In this document: piece by piece, positions 24,294 to 35,552 of the stretch
Layout: each line of letters starts with the position of its first letter
How positions within the stretch are numbered: position 1 is the first letter of the stretch
Origin: Aspergillus flavus
Taxonomy: Eukaryota; Ascomycota; Eurotiomycetes; Eurotiales; Aspergillaceae
DNA length: 64,000 nt
Assembly (NCBI RefSeq): GCF_009017415.1
Contig: NC_092404.1
Span: 620,001-684,000 of the forward strand
Direction of reading: 5' to 3'
Notes under the pieces: model-generated
What the model was told of the DNA's origin: nothing
Database searches by the model: none
The model's input: only the letters and a program-made list of their open reading frames with translations
Program-made: the position numbers and the translations under genes

Positions 24294-25830
24294 CTTCCAT
24301 AGGTCATCTCGGGGAGAGAAGAATGGTACATGTTGAACGGCTGGTGATCTGGGTGGAAAACCTATCTTTAGACACCTAAAACTTGATTGTATTCAGCTGC
24401 TTACCTTTATCGACGCCCACAATCTTGTAGAGACGCAGGCAAGGCGGCTACTTTAGAGCAACCACGTAGACTGCTGTCATCTGTCGGAAAATCTATCGGG
24501 AGATCGTGACTCGGTAAGAAGATACCCGGATGCGCCTCACGCTGGTCCAGCAGTGCTTCCAGCAAGGCATTCTCGATGAGCACGGAAAATGGTGAACAGG
24601 ATCTTGCTGAGTAACCTTGTAGGAGATACAAAATGTGTCTATAGCTTGATCATTCATAAATCCTGGAATAGCTACTTACCTTCCCTTTGACCAGATACGT
24701 CACCAGAGCCCTCCTTCGGACCTCGTTCACCTGCATGCCTTGCACGAGGCCGTCGCAGATTGGTCCGGGTTCGACCACATTTGGTCGAGGTAAATTCCAC
24801 TGCGGTCATGATGCCCTGACCGTAACGCGGTCAATGGCAAGCCAGAATCCTACGGACCGACGTTTGGTCCGATCAGCTGGAGGTGCTACCCCAGTTCTCA
24901 GCGGACGATGACATAGTAACTGACGACCACCCATAGAAGAGTGATCAAGGGCCTTCCTGGGTTCGGTGAAAAGATTTGGAGCAATCCCGAGAGCAGACAA
25001 GTTCTGGGATAGACTATCCTGGGAAAGAGTCAGTCATGGGATACTCAGATTCACGCAAAGACCACACCCAGGATAGATACCATTCCAAGATGGAAGATGC
25101 TAGGATAGACCTCGTTTCCATATATTCAACGCTTTTCCAGTCTCTGCATCTACCACCAATATGAACTGCGCAAATTTTTCATGGTGTCCGCGACGGGTAG
25201 TGGCTCAATAGAAGCCATAGGTACTAGATGAGCCAAACAAATGTGGAATATGACCCCGCGTCGCTCATGAGGGTACAAACATAAGATGACGAAAGTCAAG
25301 GACACGCGGATGAGACTGTGTCCTTGAGCAATTAGGAGCTGTCGTGAGCGCCGGTTGCTATCGTTGGAATCTGCCTATGCTGAGAGACGGGACGTCGTTC
25401 GTATTAACAGCTAGACCTCGGAGGCGGCTAGATGCGGTGAACAAATGAGCGTTGGCAGGTCGGGCGTGTATCAAGGGTCCCGGAGATGCTCAACCTTCGC
25501 CCTGACCTATCTGAGTGGGATATTGGACGCCATTAGTGTATGGGTCGGGGGTATCCGGAAAGCGTGTCAAAGCCGCAACAAGCAGTCTGGGTCCATCAAA
25601 TTGGAGTGGTAGCCGTCTCGTATCAACGTGCCCGCATCATAGCGAGAGGCTCTGGAGTCTCATTAAATTCCGAGACCACCCAGTACCTGGAGATTTGGCT
25701 CGATGCCGGCCTTGCGCCGGTGGCGCGCGACTAGGCCTATATAAGGCTCGGTAGGATCTCAAGACCACAACCTGGGCGTAGGAGAGCAAGCTCGACGGCA
25801 GGATGAGAAGGATCGGTGTGGATTCGAGGG
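24294..25830. other. Gene-poor, probably decayed sequence
   Basis: Only short frames without family character on both strands. A TATATAAGG motif at about 25737-25745 may be a relic promoter. Nothing else is recognised. Confidence 0.4.
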
Positions 25831-25834
25831 GGCT

Positions 25835-26160
25835 GAGGGTATCGAGGACGGATAGTAGGAAGGGCGGCCTAGCCCTCAGACTCAAAAGCAGCTCTCCTGA
25901 ACGGTATAGACTCGACCTCAGATTCCGGTCTATTTAGCGTTAGTGTTCGACACAAACCATAAAGCTGATCAGTAAGGATAATGATACCTGCGTGAACAGG
26001 GCCAGACTAAAAAGGCATCCCTGGGGATGTTTCGAAGTTAAGAGCGCAATCCGAGGAAGCAATGGCGCAAGTGCTGCCTGTCTCTGATGGGTCGGGGGAG
26101 CCGGTTTTTATAGACAGCATCCGACGATGCCAAGGGAGGCTGAGGCGCTTCCCGTGACCA
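25835..26160. repeat. Diverged repeat, copy A
   Basis: Shares an ordered series of short matching blocks with 28000-28480: GAGGACGGATAG plus a following AGCCTAG-like block, a CGACCTCAGATTC-like block, a CAACACAGACAAT-like block, then TGATGGGTNNNGGGAGCCGG and TTTATAGAC. Copy A stands just before the decayed AAA-NUDIX copy. Family unknown. Confidence 0.5.
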
Positions 26161-26189
26161 GGACAGCTCCAGCATCAATATTCAAAGTG

Positions 26190-27005
26190 TCCTTAGGTTG
26201 GGTAGTTCAGAGTGAGTGCGCGTGGCGTCGAAGAAGCCTAGGGCGCTATTGGCCACGGTCCTAGACCATAGTTAAAAGAAAAGTATCATCGAAGATGTTC
26301 AGACCTACCTCGATCCCAGACCCCGTGCTTGGTACCAGTTTCATGGCGCTCTAGACCGATAGGGCTATCTTCGCCATGGCCTGCGCGGTGTAAGTAAATC
26401 AACTAGTCCTTTGATTTGGACTCTTGGGGACGGATGATACCATGCTCCCTCCCAGCTTGCCCCGAGTGGATGTCGAATTATATCGTGTATCTATTGACAA
26501 TGTTTGCCGAGCTGTCTGTCCCTCCTAATCGGTGGAAGCGGTAAACAATGTACCTCGTCGGGTAGGCAAACCGCAAGCGCCCTTCGATATCGACTGTGAA
26601 GCGTCACCATCAACATTCCGCATCGCGGAGGTAACGATAAAACTGATTAGCCCCGGCTGGCGGATTGAAACTGAAGATACAATCCAGCAAGAGGCCATCA
26701 ACCGCAAGATGGTGAAAGAAACCAGTTACAGCTTTCGGGTAAATACTGGAGCTGACCAACGCACAGTAGACAGCAAGAACGGGTCGAGTACCCATACGTC
26801 ATCAGCCTCCGAGTCGGATAAGGCGAACATTATCTCATCCGACCCTTGGACGTGCGAATAGTGGTGTAGCCCAGGTTGAAAGTATTGCCTTCAACCCTGA
26901 GAACACAAAGACTTCGCATGGGTAAGGGAAGCTGAGATCTGAGCTGGTAAGTACCGGATTTTGTGAGAGCATCAGCATATCATTCTGAAAGCGTTTGAGA
27001 CAGAC
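26190..27005 (+). pseudogene. Decayed partial copy of the BCS1-NUDIX gene
   Basis: Several stretches match the intact gene at 22101-24293 in order: around 26275-26400 the AAA N-terminal part (AAAAGTATCATCGAAGATGT, then the CGCCATGGCCTGCGC region before Walker A), 26425-26520 the region after the AAA core, 26527-26630 (EAVNNVP...KPQAPFDID), and 26640-27000 the NUDIX-like part. About 440 bases covering the Walker motifs are missing, and frames are broken by stops and shifts. It cannot make a working protein. In its NUDIX-like part, GWRIETEDTIQQEA keeps an acidic residue where the intact copy has A. Confidence 0.8.
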
Positions 27006-27999
27006 AGGATGTTGAGCAATAGACTGACCTTAGTCATTTTAGGAAGATTGAATATGTCAAAGGCGTGAAATGCGGGTGTATTGTCCGTTCCGGAGTATCG
27101 TGGTGTCAACTGTCGATCTGTCAGCAGGACTGGGTCAAATACAAGTGAAGCAGACTGAGGCGGGTAAGAATGTCTGAAACCAACTGAGGACTAGGTCTTA
27201 TTTTTGGAACATCCCATAGTCCAATCAAACAAGGCCTTAATTGCCGCCGCATCTGGGGATGGTGACTCAGCGGGCAAAGTATCTGGAGACCCTTCGCTGG
27301 CCTGGGTAAGCGTTGATGCACAAGTATGGTAAGCTAAGGAGATCTTGCCGAGGAAACCTGAGGAACCAGACCATACGTTTTCCAAGTCATGTTGAATCAT
27401 CAGCGTCGGTCGCGGCGAAGGTTTTGTAGTCCACTGTATGCGACAGGTAGGCTTCGCAACGCGGTGCCGTATCACGGTAGTCCCTGACGTTTGTCAACAG
27501 ACGTGCAGGGACAACGTTTGAGATCGCAAACAAGACAGACTCACCCAAGCTCTAGCATAACCACAACAGCCAGCACGCTTACCGACCACGCTGAGACTGA
27601 GACATGGGCCGAGTCGCATCAGGAGTTGCCAAGTGGCTGGCCACCCGTTTCTTCCTATTGAAAGAAAGCGGACATGAAACGCTCGGATCGCACTTCCACT
27701 ATACTGCTCGAGTACAAGAAAGGGTATGTGCCAAAAGAATCCGCGCATCACGTCATCTTTGAGTGTCGAGCCCGGCAGCACCAGGAGGGTCCAGCTCTGC
27801 GGAGCGGTGGATGGGGCCGGGGTAACTAGCCCTCGTATAGTCGAAGAATGCCTAGAAGGTAGACTGCTTTAGGCACCGAAGGCGACTGCGAGATTTCTGG
27901 CCACCACGAAACAGCCCTACCTCGAGAGCGTCAGTTGCCCCTGACAGAGAGGGTTTGACGGCATGATCAATGCGAGTGGAGGACTTGTAGGAAGTTGAG
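27006..27999. other. Decayed sequence, no gene seen
   Basis: Short frames only, on both strands. Nothing recognised. Confidence 0.4.
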
Positions 28000-28480
28000 T
28001 ACAGAGGACGGATAGCAAGGAGGGTAGCCTAGTCACTCCGACTAGAAAACTCCGGATTTGCTTGAGACACTGGGGTGCGTCAGTTATGACTCAAATGTCC
28101 TACTAGAATCGGCGGCTTCGGACGAGGAAATTAACCGGTTAATATTCAGACGCGGCGCATACCTAAAAAAAACCGAAGGAGCGGCGCTCTGAAAGAAGAT
28201 TCACTGGGCCATACGGACTCGGCCTCTGATTCGGGATCCGGCACAGCTCAAGGGCTCAACACAGACAATGGCCATGATTCATAACAATAGGTATACTGGA
28301 GACGCTTTCCAAGGTTGTAGGGCTGGATAAGTGAAGACCAAAGAGAGACAGGGCGAATGCCAGAAATCCAGTCCTCAGAATGTTGACTGCGGGCTGCCCT
28401 TGATGGGTAGAGGGAGCCGGCTTTTATAGACGACGAAGCGGCCGCGCTGCGCCGTGGCGCTGCAGCGCTTCCCGATCTGC
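28000..28480. repeat. Diverged repeat, copy B
   Basis: Second copy of the repeat at 25835-26160, longer by about 150 bases between the first and second matching blocks (an insertion here or a deletion in copy A). It ends with GATGGGTAGAGGGAGCCGGC, TTTTATAGAC and a GC-rich CGCTTCCCG block. Confidence 0.5.
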
Positions 28481-29432
28481 AACACACTCGGCCCTCCCAT
28501 CACCGCAGACAGTGGAAGGGTTACCCTTGTCAACCTATAGGTATCCATTCGAATTCATTACGTGGCCCGCGCTGCGGCACCTCGTCGTGGCCTCCACAGT
28601 AAGTCTCTGCAGCACCAGACTCATAGTGTAAGAGACAGTTATTGGGAAGTTCGTCCGGCCAACCGAGTCTCGCAACATAACGAATTCTATTGATAGCTCC
28701 GAGAATCACCTCTCACTGCGGCTCTTTATCCTCTCACCTGCCATTTCCGCTTCTCTGACTGGGTCGCTACTAAGACACATACAGAGAATTGGGCGAGAAT
28801 GGTGGGTTTCCTCGGGTGATGCGGCACTAACGGCTCAGAATGATGTAGCAGAACAAACCATTGGAAGCAGTGGCGTCACTTTAATTAGCGCTCAACCTCA
28901 GAATTAGACAATTCGACACAGTCGTCGGATTGACGTACTCATCGATGTTGCGAAGTCATCTAGTGGCTTCGGGACATCGAAAGTGAAAAGGGTGGTTAGT
29001 AAGCTTTGGGGGTGGGGCTCGGTGCGCAGGGCTCTCTTTTAGCCGGAGCTTTCGGCATACGGTTTTTTCTTTTGATTATCAGGATCGCATTATCTGATGG
29101 TCAAGCTAAACGATGAGCCGTTTTGAAGATCGGCCTCACCGATAGCCGTCTTCCGTTGGCCGATGAGACCCGCTGGCTGCTGCGGAAGTGGGCCTACCCA
29201 TGTCGGGGTTCTGAGGGCCTCTCAGTTGTCGTAGAAGGACTCGAGGTTATCTATACACGGACAAGGATTTGGGTTAACGCCCGTGGCATACTACTTAGAG
29301 CTACAATCAAGGTATTCTCCCAGGCCTCCGAAAAACCCCGTACCCAATCATTCGACTGACTCTTTAGAGTAAGCGCCAGTTTCTCGAAGCGTCTCAGCAA
29401 AGGGCGGTCCCGTTGCTGACAGAATCGTATGA
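28481..29432. other. Gene-poor region
   Basis: No coding sequence is recognised. A short block at about 28810-28870 resembles blocks near 32.1, 34.4 and 41.2 kb. Confidence 0.4.
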
Positions 29433-30091
29433 TTGAAGCGCTGCGGAGTGTGGGTCAAGGACCGCAGCGGACCGCAGCCATTCATTTCGCCATTATGTCA
29501 AATCATAACAGAGGAGTCCTTCCTCCGTCTTAGGCAAGAGAACAAATACGAAACCATGGCAAGGATTAGGGTGAACAATTTAACATCAAAGAGAATCCGA
29601 GCAATAATGATCCAAGCGATCAATGCTGTCACTGCTTTCTGCGGCTTGGAAGAGGGGTCACCCTACCCGTCGAACGAACCAATCATGCTGGCTGTCGCCG
29701 GACGATGACGAATGGGGCCCTGTTGCCAAGCGGTAATCCTCTGCTGAGGATGACCGAGATTGCCCTACGGCAAGCGATGGAATCCGTGTGCATCGACTTT
29801 CCAAAGCAACGGCCTCAAATTTGCTTTCTCTGCTTAAGAAACCCTAATCTTCCTTTGAAGGACCGCCTGTTGAAGTATTCGATGCCTGGCTTACTCACGA
29901 GACACTTCCTACGGAAACATGTCAACCCTTCCTCGCTATCCAAAGGGGTGACGTTTACAGTCTGTGACGGAAAGCCATTGCAACAGAAGTCTGAGCTCCT
30001 AAATCACGCAGAGGTTTGCCATGGGACCATTGTGGGAGGCACTACTTGGCTCACGTTAGCGCAAGAACTCAATCCTCACTTGAGATGGTGA
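29433..30091 (+). pseudogene. C-terminal relic of a DUF3435/FluG-domain protein
   Basis: Two adjacent frames (29433-29708 and 29705-30091) resemble the C-terminal end of DUF3435 (FluG-domain) proteins. The first holds a segment like KRIRAIMIQAINAVTAFCGL. The second has ALRQAMESVCI, QRPQICFLCLRNPNLPLKDR, LLTRHFLRKHV and LLNHAEVCHGT, the cysteine/histidine tail typical of this family. The N-terminal and central parts, including any tyrosine-recombinase domain, are absent upstream, so this is a truncated, frame-broken relic. DUF3435 includes the 'captain' recombinases of Starship elements, but relatives with this tail are not all captains. Confidence 0.6.
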
Positions 30092-33000
30092 TCAAGACCG
30101 GCGCAAGCAAATAATACCGATGCGAGCTGTAGTATATATTCAGGACTTGTTTATATACGGCGAAGGCTTTATGGGTAGCGAATAGACTTTCTGGCGTTGT
30201 TCCTGATGACAGGTGGAATTCATAAAACCGACCCACTACCAGACCACAACTTGCTCGATCTTCATATATTGTAGAGGTAAGGCGGACAATACATTGATAT
30301 CTGGAATCCAAGTCACGATAGAGACGCAGGAGAGAGCCATGGGTGAATCGCGCCTAGACAAACAATAGCAGTTGTCCCAACCGCGTCGCCACTTCGCTTG
30401 CAGTGGGAGGTCGACAACTAGCCTATGGGGTACTCTATAAACTGGATACCTAACCCATAACTTTTCATTGGCTATCGGAGATCCTTAACCGAGGTCAGGC
30501 GTAACAATCCAGGGCAAAGGATCATTAACTAGGAGTAGATGGCTGGATTGCCTGGCGTAGGTAGCATACGCAGACACAAGATGAACCTGGATTTCCTTCC
30601 GTATCCGCCCCGAGGATTGAAATTCTTGGAAGAACATCGCCGCTCCCCCATCAGACTAGCAGTAGAAAAATTTGTTCTGTCCTGTCAGTCCCTGTTCGCG
30701 GCTCCTATTTATGAGTTCAAGGGCAAGGCTGATAGCGAGGGCGCCTAACCCCGCGTGCTGTCGGCCACTGCCACACGCTCTACCGCGCCGCACGCCCGCT
30801 TAAGGCACGTTCTCTGTGGCTTAGTTTCTTTGCTAAGCTTGTTTGCTTACTGAAACACGCCGCGTCCTCCTTGCAATCATTCTCCTCCGTTGGTGGTGGA
30901 GAGCGATCTGGAATCCGACGGCATCATCGAAGGACAGCCATTCCTTCTCCATGTGGTTGAACAGAGGGCCAACCGCCTGCCACGGCGGAGAATGCGCCTG
31001 ATCCGAAGGATACCAATCCAGGAGACTTAATGAATAAGAAAGTGGTGATTTGTGACAATCCGCTTCCGCGAAGGATATACGGATTCATTCGGTAGTCATA
31101 AGGATGGTTTTCATTATTCCGTCCGCAGCTCGAGGAGGTTCAATATTCCCGAATATTGGTATGGGGCCGTGCTCAACATCATACGCCCTATTTGGTATTT
31201 TCAAAGGAGGATTGGTAAGACCTTGGTGTCCTTTGGCTCATTACTTCTAAACCCGCTGATGTTCGTGAAGCCAGCTGAAGCGACTAGCGCCTTCAGCGCA
31301 AGTCTAGGCTAGGTTTCAGTAGTAACTATTGGCTTATAGCTTACTTGGGTACCCACTTCAGCGCCTTAGGTCCTCCCTGTGTGGCGGGGAGTCGTTAGAA
31401 GCCACCGCCTCACATTGGGATTTTTGGCTCGCCCTGGAGTTCTTCTTCCGCGGGGAATGAATCGGCGGTCTTGTGTTGGCTTGGTGCTCCTGGAGTCAGG
31501 AGCCGTGCTCGATCTATTTTTAATCTAAGGTTTGGGAACAAAATATCTAATTTTATCTCCCCTTCTCGACTGTCTTGACAGTACTTCAGTCCGAGGATTG
31601 CAAATCGACGGACAAGGGCGACCAGACAAAAGTAATTCTAGATACAGTGTAAATACTAGGGAGACCGGATACTCCATCCAGATCCGACGGTGGACGATGA
31701 ATTTGATGTGTCTGTCGTGCTAGAAGGAAGAGACAAAAAAAAGAGGATTTGTAGCGACCATGATCTGTTCTTGACTGGCTGTCTACGGAGAAGAAAAGAA
31801 GAGAAGGGAGGGGTAAAAGAAGGGAAAGCAAGCGGCTCTGTCTCCTGAGTCCAGGATATAAGAAGCCAGTCTACCCATGAAATTTTGGTCCACATCCGGG
31901 CGAGCCTGTGGGAATTGAGCATTTTCAACGAAATGGCGCTTCCAATGTGACACCCTCCATCCTCCCCATCTTTCTTCCTCCCTCTCCCACAGTCCAGTGC
32001 CATCAGAGAAGGGAGGAGTTCCCTCGCACCCCACCCACCTCTGAAACGCACATTGTTACCAGACATATGCGTAAACATCCCCCAGACAAGAGGGCGAGCA
32101 CGACGGACTGTCTAGGTGATGCGGTGCTAGCGCCGCAGCGGTACGTCACCATAGGTATTGGAACCAGTGGCCTTTCTTGTTGCCTCGCAAGCTCCAGCGG
32201 ATGCGTTAGGTCCGCGGACAGCCTTATTGGTGGACGTGCCGAGGTGACGTGTGATTGGCCAATATATCACGGGGCCTGTACAGGCGGGGTTGACCCCTTT
32301 CAGTGAACCAATGCACCTGGAATGTTGAGTACATCCCAAAGCCAATAGAGTATTATCGACCAAACTATTTTCAGGACGTCTTGGCCACGGTGTCTGTTTC
32401 CTAAGGATCAGGGGTACTGAAGCGAAGGAAGTGAAGGAGAGGGCGGGTTGAGAGGAGAACTAACAATAAACAATGACGTAGTCATGTGGAGCCGAGCAGA
32501 GTAAGAACAGTCGGGACAAGATGGTCGGTATGAACAGCGCGCCAACTACATTAACCCTAGATGGAAAGCACTGCGAACAGAACATTCAACGGCAAATAAG
32601 CCCACGTTCACTCTATCCCACCACCGTCGAGTGGGATTTCTTCTGCCCCTTCTACAAACAATCTAGATTGTCATACATCGCCTTGTACGGGTGATCGCAC
32701 GTACAGATGGCCGGGATCTACGTTGTTAAGACATCAATGATGGCTTGGTTTGGGCTAACACCTCTATCGTCTAAATATAATTATGCGGACGTAATTGAAC
32801 GACTAAAATAGGAAGATAGTACTGACGATATACACGGTAATGATCATCGTTGATTTCGGGGTCAAAGGAGCCACCCGCTTCTGTCACCCACTTTTGTTCT
32901 CATCAAATTTCACTCCCCTGGAGCACTAGGATAGGGCTGAACTTGCTTCCCGGAGGGAGTTTATCTGCACCCTGGCGTCGATCTTATAATACTACCCGGG

Positions 33001-33340
33001 CTTGCATCGCAGGGAATACTTTGCATGGTAGACAATAACGCGGGGAACTTTCGGTTTCTACCCGGTAGGGCCGCGATAAGTTCACTCAGGACTCTATACT
33101 AGTATAGAAGCCAATGAGGCAGTAGAAGTTTGCTTAATGGAAGAGTACGAGTGCTGTATAGCCTTAATGTACCAGCTCTATACAATGGTGCACGATAATG
33201 CAACTTCTGGGTTCCGGAGGCCTGACGGCCTATTCTACAGTATACTTGGAATCGCAATGTTTAAAGCTACCAATCCCCCGCTTACTCCCACCAAGCGCCA
33301 CCCACATATTGTTCAGACGTCTTCATCCAAATGACGACAC
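30092..33340. other. Long gene-poor stretch
   Basis: Only scattered short frames with no family character or joinable exons. One block at about 32116-32215 belongs to a weak dispersed repeat. I see no RNA genes. Confidence 0.4.
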
Positions 33341-33808
33341 TCACAGCAAACCATCAGACGAAGCCAACCTCAGGACTGAGTCATGCTCAGTCCGAGGCTT
33401 GGGGGTGATAATGTTGGCGAAACGTGAGTTGACAATGCGCTCAATATAACATTCGTTCGGTCCCTTTCGTCGGTGGTAGAATACTCCTCTCCTGTCCCTC
33501 CGATAACCGAGTTTCTTCATCCTGTGTCGGATCGTTCCTTCGTGTACCTTTGTGGCGCCGACCCTCCAACCGAGCTCCCTCCAGGTAAAGCTTCTGCCCG
33601 CAGGAAGCGCATTTAACTCCTGCAACAGCTTTCCCACTTGATGCTTGGTAAAGGAACGCCTACGTCCTCTTCGTTTGGCCAGGCGTTCTCGCAGGGGAGT
33701 GCACTGTGTGGCCAAGAGGGATGACGGCCTCTGGATCCTAACCATCCTTTCCCGGATAGATCTGATCAAGTATGTTGCCAAAAGGGACGAGACAAAGAGC
33801 AGATACAT
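33341..33808 (-). pseudogene. Helix-turn-helix protein, possibly a transposase N-terminal fragment
   Basis: 155-residue frame with a basic stretch (about 35-55: LRERLAKRRGRRRSF) followed by a winged-helix-like segment FTWRELGWRVG then GTIRHRMKKLGYRRDRR. This pattern is seen in N-terminal DNA-binding domains of Tc1/mariner-type transposases. No DDE catalytic domain follows, so if it is a transposase only the N-terminal part is left. It could also be a small free-standing DNA-binding protein. Confidence 0.35.
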
Positions 33809-34924
33809 TGTGTAGATTAAGCACTTCTTGGTTTTCCACAGGCTGTGGGTTCCAGCTTGGTCATCTATTTAAATCTACGTCCAGAGTACCTTACCAGATG
33901 CGCTAAATATAGGTCCAACCTCCTGACTTGCGGAGCCAGAAGGTTGAGTGCGATATTACCTCATGTTCTCCAAAATTGCACCACGGTCCTGCATCACTCC
34001 CCTGTTCATATGTGAAAAAGATCAAAGATGGAAAAGGGCCATCACTAAGCATCCTCCCGAGCACCTTTGAATACTTTTTTGGTCTATTTTTGCTTGGATC
34101 CTTCGTTCGCTAGAACAGATGACAGACAACAGCGTACATTTTAGAGTTAGCAGGTGCCAATGGTGGGGTTATCCTGAAAGCAAGGGTCAACTATCCCTTC
34201 CTGTCACCACGACCTGATTTTCCGAATGCAAGCCAGATCTGGCCAACTACCTTCTTGTGGCAGACCGAACTTCTATCGCCAACTCCGGACAGCGTTTCCC
34301 TCTGCGGAGCTCCATTCTACTCATCTTCCATGTCCACGATTTCTGCGGCTGGTCCACTGCAATGCCGTTTCATACTAATTCAAGCGCACGGGTCATTACG
34401 TAGATAACAGTGCGAGGTTGATGGTTTCCTCCTGCTGCTGCGTACTAGCGCCTTCATTGGAACAGACAACGGGAGGCACTGACGTCCCTTGATTGGCTCG
34501 CATGCTCTATTGCGGATGTCAACGGCTGCGCGAGATAATGATTGGTTGAGAGAGAAATGGTTTCCGCAAGACTAATAATATCAGCTCTCCGATTTGTTGT
34601 GCGTGCCGAGTTACTGCTTTAAATAATGCCCAGACGGAATCTAGTCTCGGAACGCTTGGGCATTTGTCGCATCGTCTCACTATGAGAGACTGAAGACCTC
34701 TTGGCGTGCTCGGATAATGACTGGCAGATGAGCAGCGCTGTGGAGTGTGGGGTCCGCAGTCAGCCCGCAATGATTCGCGTTATAGTACTGTTCGAAGAAA
34801 TTTCGGGATACGCCCTTCCAGAGATTCACCATTCACACATAAAATCACGACTTCATTCTGAGGAGCATCCTCTATAGTTCAAGATTGAGCAGTTTATAGG
34901 ATAAGCAAGGCCCATATTTTGTCT
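33809..34924. other. Gene-poor region
   Basis: No gene is recognised. The block 34437-34555 resembles 41163-41290 and, more weakly, 32116-32215. Confidence 0.4.
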
Positions 34925-35293
34925 TCATCCTCGTTCCGGCGATGGGCTCACTGCCGGACTCTCCTTTGCTTGAGATACGATGTCGTGCAATCTCTCCTTG
35001 ACGGGCCGAGGATAGTATGTCGTCTAGCGATGTAAGTCGTGTGGTGTGGAAAAGCTAACGGATCTTACCAGATTCGATAATGTATCTAGCCATTCTTTTT
35101 GTGATGATGAATCTAAAATATATATTTGTCCAGTCTTGTGAATCCGAATGGCCAAGAAGACGTCAGATTCGCATTCGAGGCAAAATTCGGCAGCCTTCTT
35201 GAAGAGGCCCTTCTTGCGCCTGTGACGTTGCTGTGTCTTTGCTCGAGCACTGTCTGAGTGACGTTTCTTTGTGAACAAAGCTTTATTAGACAT
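34925..35293 (-). CDS. Small MADS-box-like protein
   Basis: Two exons (35293-35069, 35023-34925) give 107 aa. Residues about 11-60 look like a divergent MADS (SRF-type) DNA-binding domain. A basic stretch (KTQQRHRRKKGLFKKAAEF) is followed by CLECESDVFLAIRI and GQIYILDSS, matching the basic helix and the beta-strand region. The short C-terminus ends in the YYPRPV motif, then a proline-rich tail. True MADS regulators are longer and keep a more conserved basic helix. Many fungi carry such small variants of unknown function. It lies about 260 bp from, and divergent to, the FRE gene, so the two may share a promoter region. Confidence 0.65.
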
Positions 35294-35552
35294 CGCGTGT
35301 TTTCCAGATAGACGAGGGGCAGAAGAATCTCAATCATGGTGTATCGGTCTCTAATATATACCTTAAGCCATCGTTCTGAGGGCCGTTGCGGAACGGCGAG
35401 ACCTTCATGTTTGACATTCCGCAGAATATATTCTATACTTGGAGTCACACCGCAGAGAGACCGCGTGTTGTGAGCATTCACATATAAATAGGCCTGTCTT
35501 TTCCCAGAGAACTCCATCCAGATTGAGTCGTCATTCACTATCTCAAGGAAGA

